Assembly: GCF_003634705.1 (NCBI RefSeq)
Contig: NZ_RBWU01000002.1
Span: 558,001-622,000 of the forward strand
Reading direction: 5' to 3'
Source of the DNA: Actinomadura pelletieri DSM 43383
GTDB taxonomy: Bacteria > Actinomycetota > Actinomycetes > Streptosporangiales > Streptosporangiaceae
Length of the DNA: 64,000 nucleotides
Below are positions 8,963 to 17,431 of the stretch, one piece after another. The notes below the pieces were generated by a model that saw only the letters and a program-made list of their open reading frames with translations, was not told the DNA's origin and searched no databases. Made by a program: the position numbers and the translations under genes. How positions within the stretch are numbered: position 1 is the stretch's first letter; each line of letters starts with the position of its first letter.

Positions 8963-9667
8963 CTAGGGCAGCCAGCCGGGTTTGACGATCCCGGACTCGT
9001 AGGCGAACACGACGAGCTGCGCGCGGTCGCGGGCGCCGAGCTTCACCATCGTCCGGCTGACATGGGTCTTCGCCGTGGCCGGGCTCACCACCAGCCGGGC
9101 GGCGATCTCCTCGTTGGTCAGCCCCTCGCCGACCAGCGCCATCACCTCCCGTTCCCGCTCGGTCAGGGCGTTCAGCCGCGGCGACGGCGCCGGCTCCTTG
9201 GCGCGGGCGGCGAACTCGGCGATGAGGCGGCGGGTCACCGACGGCGACAGCAGCGCGTCGCCGGCCGCGACGGCCCGGACGGCGTGGATCAGCTCGACCG
9301 GCTCGGTGTCCTTGACCAGGAACCCGCTCGCGCCGCCGCGCAGCGCCTCGAACACGTACTCGTCCAGCTCGAACGTGGTGAGGATCACGATCCGCACGCC
9401 GTCGAGTCGCTCGTCGGAGGCGATCCGCCGGGTGGCGGCGAGCCCGTCGAGGCCGGGCATCCTGATGTCCATCAGGATGATGTCGGGACGCAGCCGCCGC
9501 GCCTGCGCCACGGCCTCCTCGCCGTCGCTCGCCTCACCGACGACCTCGATATCGGGCTGCGCGTCGAGCAGCGCCCGGAAACCGGCCCTGACCAGCACCT
9601 GGTCATCGGCCAGCAGGACCTTGACCACGGGGCGTCCCGCGTCCGGAGACCCACCGGAGACCCGCAT
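8963..9667 (-). CDS. NarL/LuxR-family response regulator
   Basis: 234 residues. Receiver with 'KVLLADDQ' acidic pair, phospho-acceptor in PDIILMDIRMPGLDG and lysine in 'GFLVKDTEP'; a C-terminal LuxR helix-turn-helix starts 'LTEREREVMALVGEGLTNEE' and ends near 'TAKTHVSRTMVKLGARDRAQ'. The start ATG at 9667 lies 2 nt after the stop of the sensor kinase, so the two are translationally coupled and form a two-component pair. The visible N-terminal 15 residues before the receiver may be untranslated if a downstream GTG is used. Confidence 0.93.
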   Translation of the reverse strand: MRVSGGSPDAGRPVVKVLLADDQVLVRAGFRALLDAQPDIEVVGEASDGEEAVAQARRLRPDIILMDIRMPGLDGLAATRRIASDERLDGVRIVILTTFELDEYVFEALRGGASGFLVKDTEPVELIHAVRAVAAGDALLSPSVTRRLIAEFAARAKEPAPSPRLNALTEREREVMALVGEGLTNEEIAARLVVSPATAKTHVSRTMVKLGARDRAQLVVFAYESGIVKPGWLP

Positions 9668-9669
9668 GT

Positions 9670-10962
9670 TCAGTCCTCCCTCACGGCGGACGCGCCGTCC
9701 GGTTCCCGCGCCGCGGAATCGTCGGAGAGGGGGAGCCGGGCGCGCACCCGGAAACCGCCGCCGGGCCGCGGGCCGGCCTCGAACGAGCCGCCGAGCGCCG
9801 CGGCGCGCTCCCGCATGCCGCGGATCCCGCTGCCGCCCGGACGGTCGTCCAGCAGCGACACCCCCCGGCCGTCGTCGTCGACCCGCACCACGATGTCCCG
9901 TTCACCGTAGGCGATGTGGACGCGCGCCGTCACCGGGCCGGGCCCGGCATGGCGGGTCACGTTCGTCAGGGACTCCTGGACGATCCGGAACGCGGCCAGG
10001 TCGGTGCCCGCGTGCAGCGGACGGCGCTCCCCGGTGATCTCGCACTCCACCCGGAGCCCGGCGGAGCGGGCGCGGTCCAGCAGCTCGTCGAGCCGGTCGA
10101 GCCCGGCGGTGGGGGAGCGCGGCGCGGTCTCGCCCTGCGCCCGCAGCGCCCCGATCACCCCGCGCATCTCGGTGAGGGCCTCCTTGCTGGCGTCCTTGAT
10201 CGCCGCCAGCGCCGTCCGGGCCTGCTCGGGATCGTCGTCCATCAGATGCAGCGCCACCCCGGCCTGCACGTTGATCATCGAGATGTTGTGGGCGAGGACG
10301 TCGTGCAGCTCGCGGGCCATCAACAGCCGCTCCTCGCTGGCCTGGCGGCGCTCCTCCTCGGCGCGGACCCGGGCCGACTCGGCGGCCCGCTGGGCCCGCA
10401 TCCGGACCAGCTCGGACGTGATCAGCACGACCAGCACCCAGGCGATGACGAATGTCGCGCCGACCAGGCTGGGCTCCTGCGGCGAGAACCATCCCCGGGT
10501 GCCGCGTTCGTCCGCCGGGACGCCGATCAGCGCGGTCAGGCCGAAGAAGACGGCCAGGCCGGCGCCCGTGCCCGCCCAGGCGGCCAGACGGTGCCCGGCG
10601 ACGACCGCGGCCATCAGCGCGACGGCGAGAGAGAGCGGCACGGGCCCGTAGACGTAGCCGCGCAGCAGGTACAGGGCGGTCACGGCCCCGGTCGCGGCGA
10701 GCGTGATCACCGGATGGCGGCGGCGCAGCAGCAGCAGCGCCGGTCCGCCCAGCAGCAGGCCGAACCCGAGCGGGTCCAGGTCCCGGTGGGCGATGTCGGA
10801 CGACCCGCCGCCGTCGGCCCACGGCGGACCGGACCGCTCCGCCCGCCCGCCGCCGTGCCCCGCGCCCAGCGTCCCCAGGATCTGGACGACCACCAGGAGC
10901 AGCGGGACGACCCACACCGGCCACCCGGCGGGGCGCGGCCAGCGCGGCGGTGAAGTGCTCAT
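9670..10962 (-). CDS. sensor histidine kinase, NarX/DesK class (HisKA_3)
   Basis: About 430 residues; I prefer ATG 10962 (MSTSPPRWPR) to the upstream ATG at 10980. Several hydrophobic segments in the first 200 residues ('VVPLLLVVVQILGTL' onward) form a membrane-embedded sensor. The dimerisation/phosphotransfer helix carries the H-box 'MARELHDVLAHNISM', and the ATPase part has an N-box ('QESLTNVTRHA') and G-box ('VDDDGRGVSL', 'GSGIRGMRERAAALGGSF'). It should phosphorylate the NarL-type regulator encoded 2 nt downstream. The signal cannot be told from the sequence. Confidence 0.93.
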   Translation of the reverse strand: MSTSPPRWPRPAGWPVWVVPLLLVVVQILGTLGAGHGGGRAERSGPPWADGGGSSDIAHRDLDPLGFGLLLGGPALLLLRRRHPVITLAATGAVTALYLLRGYVYGPVPLSLAVALMAAVVAGHRLAAWAGTGAGLAVFFGLTALIGVPADERGTRGWFSPQEPSLVGATFVIAWVLVVLITSELVRMRAQRAAESARVRAEEERRQASEERLLMARELHDVLAHNISMINVQAGVALHLMDDDPEQARTALAAIKDASKEALTEMRGVIGALRAQGETAPRSPTAGLDRLDELLDRARSAGLRVECEITGERRPLHAGTDLAAFRIVQESLTNVTRHAGPGPVTARVHIAYGERDIVVRVDDDGRGVSLLDDRPGGSGIRGMRERAAALGGSFEAGPRPGGGFRVRARLPLSDDSAAREPDGASAVRED

Positions 10963-11020
10963 GTCTGCACGGTAAGTCATCGGTGTCCGGGGTCACGTCG
11001 CCCGTGGGGAGGTAACCGCC

Positions 11021-11995
11021 CTACGCCCCGGGACGTAGGGGGCCATGTCTTCCGGCGGGCTGGGTCGTCCAGCGGACGGGAAGGTGCTCGAAGCCGTGGC
11101 GGGTGCTCGATCGCAGCGTCACCGGGGCGCCCGCGAGCTGGGGCAGGCCCGGACGCTCCAGCAGCGCGTCGAGCAGGGCGCGCAGGTGCACGCGCGCGAG
11201 CCGCGCGCCCATGCAGGCGCGGACCCCGAAGCCGAAGCACAGGTGGGCGCGGGCGCCGGGCGCGACACCGCCCGGTTCCGGGGACCGGCCTCCCATGAGG
11301 AACCGGTCGGGCTGGAACCGTCCCGGGTCGGGGAACGCCTCGCCGTCATGGTTCGCGGACACCAGCCACAGGACGACGCGTTCACCGGCCAGCAACGGCA
11401 CGCCGCCGATGGCCGTGTCGCGGCGGGCGATCCGCCAGACCCGCAGGACGGGCGTCCACCACCGCAGCATCTCCTCGACCGCGCTGTCGATGAGCCGCTC
11501 GTCCGAGCGTTCCTCCTGGAGCCGGGCGTACTGGGTGGGGTGCCGGAGGAGGGCGTACAGACCGCCGGTGAGGGTGTTCCGCAGCGTCTCGGGCAGGTCG
11601 CGGACGACCTCGCCGACGAAGTCGACCGTCACCCCGGACGGCATCCGGGCGAGCATGGTCCGCGCCGGCGGGTCCATGTCGATGGGCGCGGGCCACTCGG
11701 ACCGGACGCCGTCGAGGGGGGTGTCGCCGGAATCGTCCTCGTTGGCCGTGCCGTGCAGGGTGCCGTCGTCCGCCGGCACGAAGATCTCCGGGTGGGCGAG
11801 GGCGTACAGGACGTCGTCGTGGCGCAGCACGCCCCAGGCGCCCGACCGGCCGGCCGCGCGCCCGTCCAGCCACACCACCGGGGTCCGGGCCCGGAGCCGG
11901 TCCAGCCGGTCGTGCGGGACGCCGTGCGCGTAGGCGTCCGCATGGTCGAGCACACCGGCATCGGAGAGGGGGAGCGCGCCTCGCCCTAGAGGCAT
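11021..11995 (-). CDS. cytochrome P450, internally shortened (probably non-functional)
   Basis: Start ATG 11995 follows a textbook GGAGG ribosome site. Only 324 residues, versus about 400 for bacterial P450s. Present: the 'MDPPARTMLAR' B-C region, K-helix E-x-x-R in VEEMLRWW, and the heme loop FGFGVRACMG with the cysteine ligand. Missing: most of the segment from the C-helix to the I-helix. The protein passes from 'VDFVGEVVRDLP' directly into 'ETLRNTLTGGLYALLRHP', so the usual I-helix A-G-x-[DE]-T oxygen-activating groove is cut away. The frame is intact, so this looks like an in-frame internal deletion of about 75-80 codons. It lies between two two-component loci. Confidence 0.8.
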   Translation of the reverse strand: MPLGRGALPLSDAGVLDHADAYAHGVPHDRLDRLRARTPVVWLDGRAAGRSGAWGVLRHDDVLYALAHPEIFVPADDGTLHGTANEDDSGDTPLDGVRSEWPAPIDMDPPARTMLARMPSGVTVDFVGEVVRDLPETLRNTLTGGLYALLRHPTQYARLQEERSDERLIDSAVEEMLRWWTPVLRVWRIARRDTAIGGVPLLAGERVVLWLVSANHDGEAFPDPGRFQPDRFLMGGRSPEPGGVAPGARAHLCFGFGVRACMGARLARVHLRALLDALLERPGLPQLAGAPVTLRSSTRHGFEHLPVRWTTQPAGRHGPLRPGA

Positions 11996-12105
11996 GGGAA
12001 CCTCCTTCGCCAGTCGGGACGCTAACGCGTCCCGGTGGACGCCGGAAGGTCCGGTTCCGGCCGTCCGCCCGGCGGCGGCCCCGCCCGCCACCGCCGGGCC
12101 GGTCC

Positions 12106-12753
12106 TCAGCCGGCGAGCCACTCCCCGGTCTCCACGCTGACCAGGCCGTGCCGGGCCGCCTCGATCACCGCCTCGCGCTGCGAGTGCACCCCGAGCTTGC
12201 TCAGCACGCTCTGTACGTGGCTGCGGGCCGTGCTGCGGGTGACGCCCATCGCCTTGGCGAGCGCCTGTGTCGACTCGCCGCGCGCCAGCCGGGTCAGGAC
12301 CTCACGTTCCCGCGGCGTGAGGAACCGCGCGGCCCGCTGCGCGTCGTTGCTGGGCCGCGGGCCGTTGCGCCGGGCGTCCTGGTCGACGACGATCTCGCCG
12401 TCGGCGACGCGGCTCAGCACGGCGAGGATGTCGCCGGTCTGCTGCCCCTTGTGCGCGAAGCCCCGCACGCCCGCCGCCAGCCCGGACTCCATCACGCCCG
12501 GTTCGAGGAACCCGGTGAGGACGATGAACCGTGTGCCCGGGGACGCGGCCCGCAGCCGTGCCATCCAGTCGAAGGCCGTGCCGTCGGGGAACCGCAGGTC
12601 GATCAGGCACAGGTCCGGCTGCCCGCCGCGCAGCAGCGGCATCGCGTCGGCGGGGGAGCAGGCCACGCCGACGACGCTGTGCCCGGCGTCCGTCAGCACC
12701 AGGGACAGCGACTCGGCGAACACCGCGTGGTCGTCGCAGATGACCATCTTCAT
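12106..12753 (-). CDS. LuxR-family response regulator
   Basis: 215 residues. ATG 12753 overlaps the stop of the upstream sensor kinase in an ATGA arrangement, which fixes the start and implies translational coupling. Receiver: 'MVICDDHAVFAES', phospho-acceptor in PDLCLIDLRFPDG, and lysine in 'RGFAHKGQQ'. C-terminal LuxR-type helix-turn-helix from 'LTPREREVLTRLARGESTQA' to 'SVLSKLGVHSQREAV'. Forms a two-component pair with the preceding kinase. Confidence 0.93.
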   Translation of the reverse strand: MKMVICDDHAVFAESLSLVLTDAGHSVVGVACSPADAMPLLRGGQPDLCLIDLRFPDGTAFDWMARLRAASPGTRFIVLTGFLEPGVMESGLAAGVRGFAHKGQQTGDILAVLSRVADGEIVVDQDARRNGPRPSNDAQRAARFLTPREREVLTRLARGESTQALAKAMGVTRSTARSHVQSVLSKLGVHSQREAVIEAARHGLVSVETGEWLAG

Positions 12754-13616
12754 GGGTGTCGCCGCCAGTCGTCGGCGTGGGCGTCCTGCGACGGGCCGGA
12801 CGGGTGCGCGGACCCTCCGCCGGTGTGCCCCCGGCCCGGGTGCCGTCTGTCGGGGGGCGGCGCCGCGGGCAGCAGGATCCGGACGCGGGCCCCGCCCATC
12901 TCGCAGGTGCGGATCTCCAGGCTGCCGCCGTATCCGGAGACGAGGTCGTGGACGATGCCGAGCCCCAGGGACGCGAGCCCGCGCCGGGCCGGCCCGTCCG
13001 GACGTGTCTCCGTGCCGCCGAAGCCGGGACCGTCGTCGTCGACCTGGACGGCGACCCAGCCCTGGTCGGACTCGACCCGGACGTCGACGTGCCCGTCCGC
13101 GACCCGGCACGCGTTGTCGAGGACGTTGCGGACCGCGCGCCACAGCGCGACCGGGTCGATGTGCGCCCACGCCTCGTCGCCGGCGAAGCAGACCTCGTGC
13201 GAGGTGGCGAGCCGCATGCCGGTGACGACCTCGGCGGTGAGGTCGTCCACCCGGATCCGGTCCGGGTTCGGCGGCGGCCGGTTCGCGTCCTCGCCCTCGG
13301 GGTCGTCCTCGTCGAGCCGCCGCAGCAGATGGTCGAGCCACCGGGTCTCGCCGAGAAGCTGTTCGATGCGGGCCCTGCTGGTGTCGCCGACGTCCTCGGC
13401 GACGGCGACGGCGGAGGCCAGCATGATGATCGTGCCGAGTTCGTGGCGGATGTCGTGTCTGAGCCGTCGCCGCCAGAGGGTGTGCGCCCCCGACTGTGCG
13501 ACGCGGTTCGTCGGGAACTCGCCGTGGTGCGCGGGCTCGGGCGGACCGAGGTCCGCGAGCGTCCCCGCCCGTGCGGGTGCGTCCGCCGGAGTCGACCGGG
13601 ACTCCGCTTCGTCCAT
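12750..13616 (-). CDS. sensor histidine kinase, soluble
   Basis: 288 residues with no membrane segment, so it must sense a cytoplasmic signal or a partner protein. The phosphotransfer helix reads 'RHDIRHELGTIIML' (H-box), followed by an ATPase domain with N-box 'AVRNVLDNACRVA', G1 'VDDDGPGFGG' and G2 'GLASLGLGIVHDLVSGYGG'. The first 60 residues are Pro/Ala-rich and low complexity, as is the tail. Its stop overlaps the ATG of the LuxR regulator. The promoter region upstream contains an 11-bp direct repeat (see separate entry). Confidence 0.88.
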   Translation of the reverse strand: MDEAESRSTPADAPARAGTLADLGPPEPAHHGEFPTNRVAQSGAHTLWRRRLRHDIRHELGTIIMLASAVAVAEDVGDTSRARIEQLLGETRWLDHLLRRLDEDDPEGEDANRPPPNPDRIRVDDLTAEVVTGMRLATSHEVCFAGDEAWAHIDPVALWRAVRNVLDNACRVADGHVDVRVESDQGWVAVQVDDDGPGFGGTETRPDGPARRGLASLGLGIVHDLVSGYGGSLEIRTCEMGGARVRILLPAAPPPDRRHPGRGHTGGGSAHPSGPSQDAHADDWRRHP

Positions 13617-13626
13617 GAGAATTCCC

Positions 13627-13668
13627 CGCTCCGCTATTTCGGCACCGTATAGACGTTCGCTCCGCTAT
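13627..13668. repeat. two direct repeats CGCTCCGCTAT, 31 bp apart, upstream of the sensor kinase
   Basis: CGCTCCGCTAT occurs at 13627-13637 and again at 13658-13668, an offset of 31 bp, close to three helical turns, starting 11 bp upstream of the kinase start codon at 13616. On the minus strand the copies place TATAG/CTATAC-like boxes in promoter-like positions. It may be a pair of binding sites for the LuxR regulator of the same operon; that is inference from position only. Confidence 0.45.
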
Positions 13669-13875
13669 ACGTAGGTGTCCAGTCAATGGCCACAACCGTC
13701 CGCCCGCTGACCAGAAGTGGACATGCACATCGGGTGGTGAACCTTTTTGATTGACGGTGCGTCCCTGTCGGGATTGTCAGTTCTTGCTGCCGTCCATTCT
13801 TTCATGCTTACGGCGTAGCCACATTGCGCATTCCAGCGGGTGCGTTGCCCGGCCGTAGACGAGACAGTCGAGAGC

Positions 13876-15441
13876 ATGGCGACGGTCACATTTCTGGGAC
13901 ATGCGGGGGTGGCGGTGGACGCTGGCGCGTTCCACCTGCTCGCCGACCCGTGGCTTGCTCCGACAGGGGCCTTTCTCGGAGCCTGGCACCAGTATCCGCG
14001 GAACGACCACCTCGACCTCGCCGCGTTGCTCGACGCGGACTGGGTCGCGGTCTCTCACGAACATCTCGATCACTTCGACCCATGGGTGCTGGAGCGACTT
14101 CCGGCTCGTACTAGAATCCTCATTCCGTGCTATCCGGGACCCGCCTTCCGGGAGCGCATGCTGGCCGCGGCGGGCGGCCGGCAGGTAATCGAGTTGACGG
14201 CGTGGGAGAAATTCCCGCTCGACAATCGGGGGTCGTGGATCACCGCGATTCCGGAACTGTCGCCGATGTGCCATGACGCCGCCTTTCTCATCGTCGCGGA
14301 CGGTCATGGGATCCTGCACGCCAACGACGCCCGGCTCACCGCCGCGCAGGCCCGCCGCGCCAAGCATCTGGCGGGCGGCCGGCTGGACCTGATGGCCGTG
14401 CAGACGTCCGGCGCGTCCTGGCATCCGATCTGCTACGAGTACCCGCCCGAGGAGATGGCCAAGGTCGCCATGGACAAGCGGGTGTCGAAGCTGCGCGCCG
14501 TGCAGCGGCTCGTCCGGCAGACCGCGCCGGAGCTCGCGGTGCCGTTCGCCGGGCCGCCCTGTTTCCTGGACCCCGAGGTCGACCACCTCAACCAGATCCT
14601 CGACCAGGAGGACGGCGCGTTCTGCGACCCGGACGTCTCCACGCAATGGCTGCGCGAGCATCTGCCGAACCAGCGCTGGGACTACTTCAAGCCCGGCGAC
14701 GTCCTCGACCTCGACACCGGTGCCATCATCCGCGACCCCGTCTCCGCCGACTTCTCCTTCGCCGACGCCTACCGGCCCGCGTACCTTGAGCGGTACGCCG
14801 CCGACCGCGCGTCCGCCATCGCCGAGGTGATGGCCCGTCATCCCGAGCCGGGTCCCGATCTGTTCGACCGGTTCGTCGCCCATTTCGACTATCTCGGCGG
14901 CCTCAGCGACTACTTCCTCCGCCAGATCGCCATGGTCGTCCAGTTCGAGGTCACCGGCCCGAACGGCGGGGTCTGGAACGTCGACTTCTCCCCGGACGGT
15001 GTCACGGTCAGCGAGGCGTCCTCCGACGTCCGCCCCCATTACCGCATCACCGCGGCGGGACGCTGGATCGACGGCATCCTCGCGGGCCGGATGGCGTGGG
15101 AGGACTTGCTGATCTCGTTCCGGGTGAGCCTCTACCGCGACCCCGACGTCTACAACGACTACCTCGTCGGCCTGCTCAAGCACGCCAACGCGCCCGCCCT
15201 GGAGGCCGTCGAGGCCTACGAGACCGGACGCGACGAGACCGAGCGCATCACGGTCGCCTGTGACGGCGTCCGCTACGACATCCCCCGCTACTGCCCGCAC
15301 GCGGGCGAGGACCTGTCGGTCGGCGCCGTCGTCCGCGACGGCCGGATCCACTGCCTGGCCCACAACTTCGCCTTCGACCTCGCCAGCGGCGAGTGCGTCA
15401 ACGCCCGCGCCGCGAACCTCACCAGCCGGAAACTGTCCTGA
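13876..15441 (+). CDS. metallo-beta-lactamase-fold protein with C-terminal Rieske [2Fe-2S] domain
   Basis: 521 residues; start ATG 13876 (MATVTFLGHAGVAVDAG). N-terminal part is an UlaG-like MBL fold with the metal motif SHEHLDHFD (HxHxDH). The middle (about 230-460) contains an SCP2-like/helical region without a clear label. The C-terminus is a Rieske domain: the first box has CPH (in 'RYCPHAGEDLSVG') and the second CLAH (in 'IHCLAHNFAFD'), which supply the 2Cys-2His ligands. MBL plus Rieske is the domain pair of CMP-N-acetylneuraminate hydroxylase (CMAH), although there the Rieske domain is N-terminal. A hydroxylase or oxidoreductase acting on a sugar or amino-sugar substrate is a reasonable guess given the polysaccharide operon nearby, but this is inference. 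Divergent from the sensor kinase. Confidence 0.82.
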   Translation: MATVTFLGHAGVAVDAGAFHLLADPWLAPTGAFLGAWHQYPRNDHLDLAALLDADWVAVSHEHLDHFDPWVLERLPARTRILIPCYPGPAFRERMLAAAGGRQVIELTAWEKFPLDNRGSWITAIPELSPMCHDAAFLIVADGHGILHANDARLTAAQARRAKHLAGGRLDLMAVQTSGASWHPICYEYPPEEMAKVAMDKRVSKLRAVQRLVRQTAPELAVPFAGPPCFLDPEVDHLNQILDQEDGAFCDPDVSTQWLREHLPNQRWDYFKPGDVLDLDTGAIIRDPVSADFSFADAYRPAYLERYAADRASAIAEVMARHPEPGPDLFDRFVAHFDYLGGLSDYFLRQIAMVVQFEVTGPNGGVWNVDFSPDGVTVSEASSDVRPHYRITAAGRWIDGILAGRMAWEDLLISFRVSLYRDPDVYNDYLVGLLKHANAPALEAVEAYETGRDETERITVACDGVRYDIPRYCPHAGEDLSVGAVVRDGRIHCLAHNFAFDLASGECVNARAANLTSRKLS

Positions 15442-15573
15442 CCCGAGGCCGGGCGTCCGGGCGCCCGGTCGTCCGAGAATCTCTGCTAAGTGGGACGAGT
15501 CCGGCGTGTCTGACATCAGTCCTCAGTCGTTACGTGTTAGGTTTTTCCCCTGTTTGTCTGGGGGGTTTGAAGA

Positions 15574-15732
15574 GTGCGCGGTCTGAACCGCAAGAAGATC
15601 GGCCTGTTGGCTGTCGCGTTCGTTCTCGTCATCGGTGTCATGGAGGTCCTGGCGCTCAAGATCGGGTCCATGGACCTGCCCTTGCCGTCGGAGCCGGGCC
15701 ATCCGGCCGTGGCCGAAAGACCGGGTGGCTGA
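15574..15732 (+). CDS. small predicted membrane or secreted protein
   Basis: 52 codons from GTG 15574 (VRGLNRKKIGLLAVAF) to TGA 15732. Positive residues are followed by a hydrophobic stretch 'IGLLAVAFVLVIGVM' and a short polar Pro-rich tail, which fits a single membrane anchor or an uncleaved signal. A G-run lies about 10 nt before the GTG. It ends 10 bp before the stop of the convergent glycosidase-like gene. No recognisable family. Confidence 0.45.
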   Translation: MRGLNRKKIGLLAVAFVLVIGVMEVLALKIGSMDLPLPSEPGHPAVAERPGG

Positions 15733-15741
15733 CCCGGTCTC

Positions 15742-16662
15742 TCAACGTCCGGCGTAGCGGGACCGGATGATGCTCTGCAGGTCGGGATGGTCGCCGCCGG
15801 TGGCGTCCGCCAGGGTGGGACAGGCCCATTCGTCTTGGTGGCCCCACGAGTAGGTGACCTCCAGCCGCGGGGTGGGGACGAGCCGGTCCCAGCGGGCGAG
15901 GATCTCGCGGAACTGGCCCTCCGTGGGCAGCCAGTACTGCTTGTCGCCCGTGGAGCAGTCCTGCCCGAACGTCTGCAGGACGGGCGCGACCTTGCCGCGG
16001 GGGATGCCCGCGTCGTCGACCATTCGCACCATCCGGTCGACCGCGCGGATGTCGCAGTCGTCGAGCGGCGTCGGCGAACCCTTGCAGGGGTAGGGATCCA
16101 GCCCGACCAGGTCGACGCTGACGCGTTGCGGCGTGAGCGACCTCATCGGCCAGTCGGTCAGCGCGATGTAGGAGACCTGGCCGGGCGCGTGCCGCCGGAT
16201 GTACTCGGCGCGGTTGCGGATCTCGTCCACGACCTCGGGGCATTCGCCGGTGTTCGGCTCGTCCGAGAGGTACCAGCCGTACACCTTCTCGTTCCGTCCG
16301 AACCGGTCGACGGCCCGTCTGAACGCCTCCATGTCGAGGTGGAAGGCACCGCAGTGGAAGTTGCCGACCCACAGCATCGCCTGCATGCCCTGCGGGACCC
16401 CGGCGATGAGCGACGCGTCCGCCTCGACGTCCACGACGTCGTAACCGAGCTCCTTCAGCCGCGTGTAGTCGGCGGGTTCGGAGTTCAGGGCGACGCGGCG
16501 GGTCCTGCCGGGGTCGGGCGCCGGCACGCCGGGAGACGCGGGCGGCACCCAGTCGCGGACGTGGTCGGACGGATCCGCCCGGGTGACGACCAGGAACCCC
16601 GTGACCAGCACGATCGCCGCGCCGACCGCGGAGAACCTGAAACGCATATCCCGTAAGTCCAT
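15742..16662 (-). CDS. secreted glycosidase-like (TIM-barrel type) protein
   Basis: 306 residues. ATG 16662 has AAGGAAGG upstream; ATG 16647 (MRFRFSAVG) is an alternative. The N-terminus is a signal peptide or anchor ('FSAVGAAIVLVTGFLVVTRA'), followed by a Pro-rich spacer, then an alternating strand/helix pattern of a barrel with acidic strand ends ('VYGWYLSDEPNTGECPEV', 'VDLVGLDPYPC') that resembles clan-A glycoside hydrolases. Six or so cysteines suggest disulfides outside the cell. It lies just downstream of the exopolysaccharide operon on the same strand, so polysaccharide trimming or release is a plausible role. The family is not identified. Confidence 0.7.
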   Translation of the reverse strand: MDLRDMRFRFSAVGAAIVLVTGFLVVTRADPSDHVRDWVPPASPGVPAPDPGRTRRVALNSEPADYTRLKELGYDVVDVEADASLIAGVPQGMQAMLWVGNFHCGAFHLDMEAFRRAVDRFGRNEKVYGWYLSDEPNTGECPEVVDEIRNRAEYIRRHAPGQVSYIALTDWPMRSLTPQRVSVDLVGLDPYPCKGSPTPLDDCDIRAVDRMVRMVDDAGIPRGKVAPVLQTFGQDCSTGDKQYWLPTEGQFREILARWDRLVPTPRLEVTYSWGHQDEWACPTLADATGGDHPDLQSIIRSRYAGR

Positions 16663-16685
16663 GCGGTACCTTCCTTGGCGCGCCG

Positions 16686-17429
16686 TCAGGCGGCGGACCC
16701 CGGCTCCTTGGCGCGGTGCGCGGCGTCGGACGGTGACGTCAACTCTGACACGTTGCCGCTCCCGGACACCGGCAACTGTGGCACTTTGAACCCCAGAATG
16801 TAGCGGACCGTCCGCAACAGGACGCGAAGCGTCACCCGCATCGACGGATTGCTCAGGTACACCGCGTCGGCCGCCGACTGCGCCGGGGCGAGATGCTCCA
16901 CGTAGAAGGCGAGGTCGACCTCCTGACCCGGCGGCAGGATCTCGGCGTACCGGAAGCTCACCTGGGACAGGCCCGTGATCCCCGGCCGATGGTCGAAGAT
17001 CCAGCGCCAGCGCGTGTCGTAGTAGACGGCGAGGTCGTAGGTCTCCGGACGCGCGCCGACGAGCGTCATGTCGCCGCGGAGCACGTTCACGAGCTGCGGC
17101 AGCTCGTCCAGGTAGTAGCGGCGCAGGAACCGGCCGAGGGGGGTGACCCGCGGGTCGGAGGTCGCGGTGACCTTCATCCCGCCGACGCCCTGCCGCATCG
17201 TGCGGAACTTGTACATGGTGAACGGCCGGCCGCCCTGCCCGACACGGGTCTGTTTGAAGATCCCCCGACCCCGGCTCGTCAGCCGGACCAGCACGTAGAT
17301 GAGCATCATCGGGACGGACAGCAGCAGTAGCCCGGTCAACGCGGCGATGATGTCCAGCGCGCGCCGGCCGCGCGAGGGCGGGATTCCGTCGGACGGGTCG
17401 ATGGGTCGCGCGGTGAAGTCCTTGGACAT
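16686..17429 (-). CDS. initiating sugar transferase (polyprenyl-phosphate hexose-1-P transferase, WcaJ/WbaP-type catalytic domain)
   Basis: 247 residues; ATG 17429 with AAGGGG upstream, 2 nt after the polymerase-flippase stop. It is the short form: one membrane segment ('IIAALTGLLLLSVPMMLIYV') followed by the conserved catalytic domain: FKQTRVGQGGRPFTMYKFRT, LPQLVNVLRGDMTLVGARPE and RPGITGLSQV. It attaches the first sugar phosphate to undecaprenyl phosphate on the inner membrane face, which starts the repeat unit. Last gene of the operon. The tail (about 40 residues) is Ser/Pro-rich and variable. Confidence 0.92.
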   Translation of the reverse strand: MSKDFTARPIDPSDGIPPSRGRRALDIIAALTGLLLLSVPMMLIYVLVRLTSRGRGIFKQTRVGQGGRPFTMYKFRTMRQGVGGMKVTATSDPRVTPLGRFLRRYYLDELPQLVNVLRGDMTLVGARPETYDLAVYYDTRWRWIFDHRPGITGLSQVSFRYAEILPPGQEVDLAFYVEHLAPAQSAADAVYLSNPSMRVTLRVLLRTVRYILGFKVPQLPVSGSGNVSELTSPSDAAHRAKEPGSAA

Positions 17430-17431
17430 GG

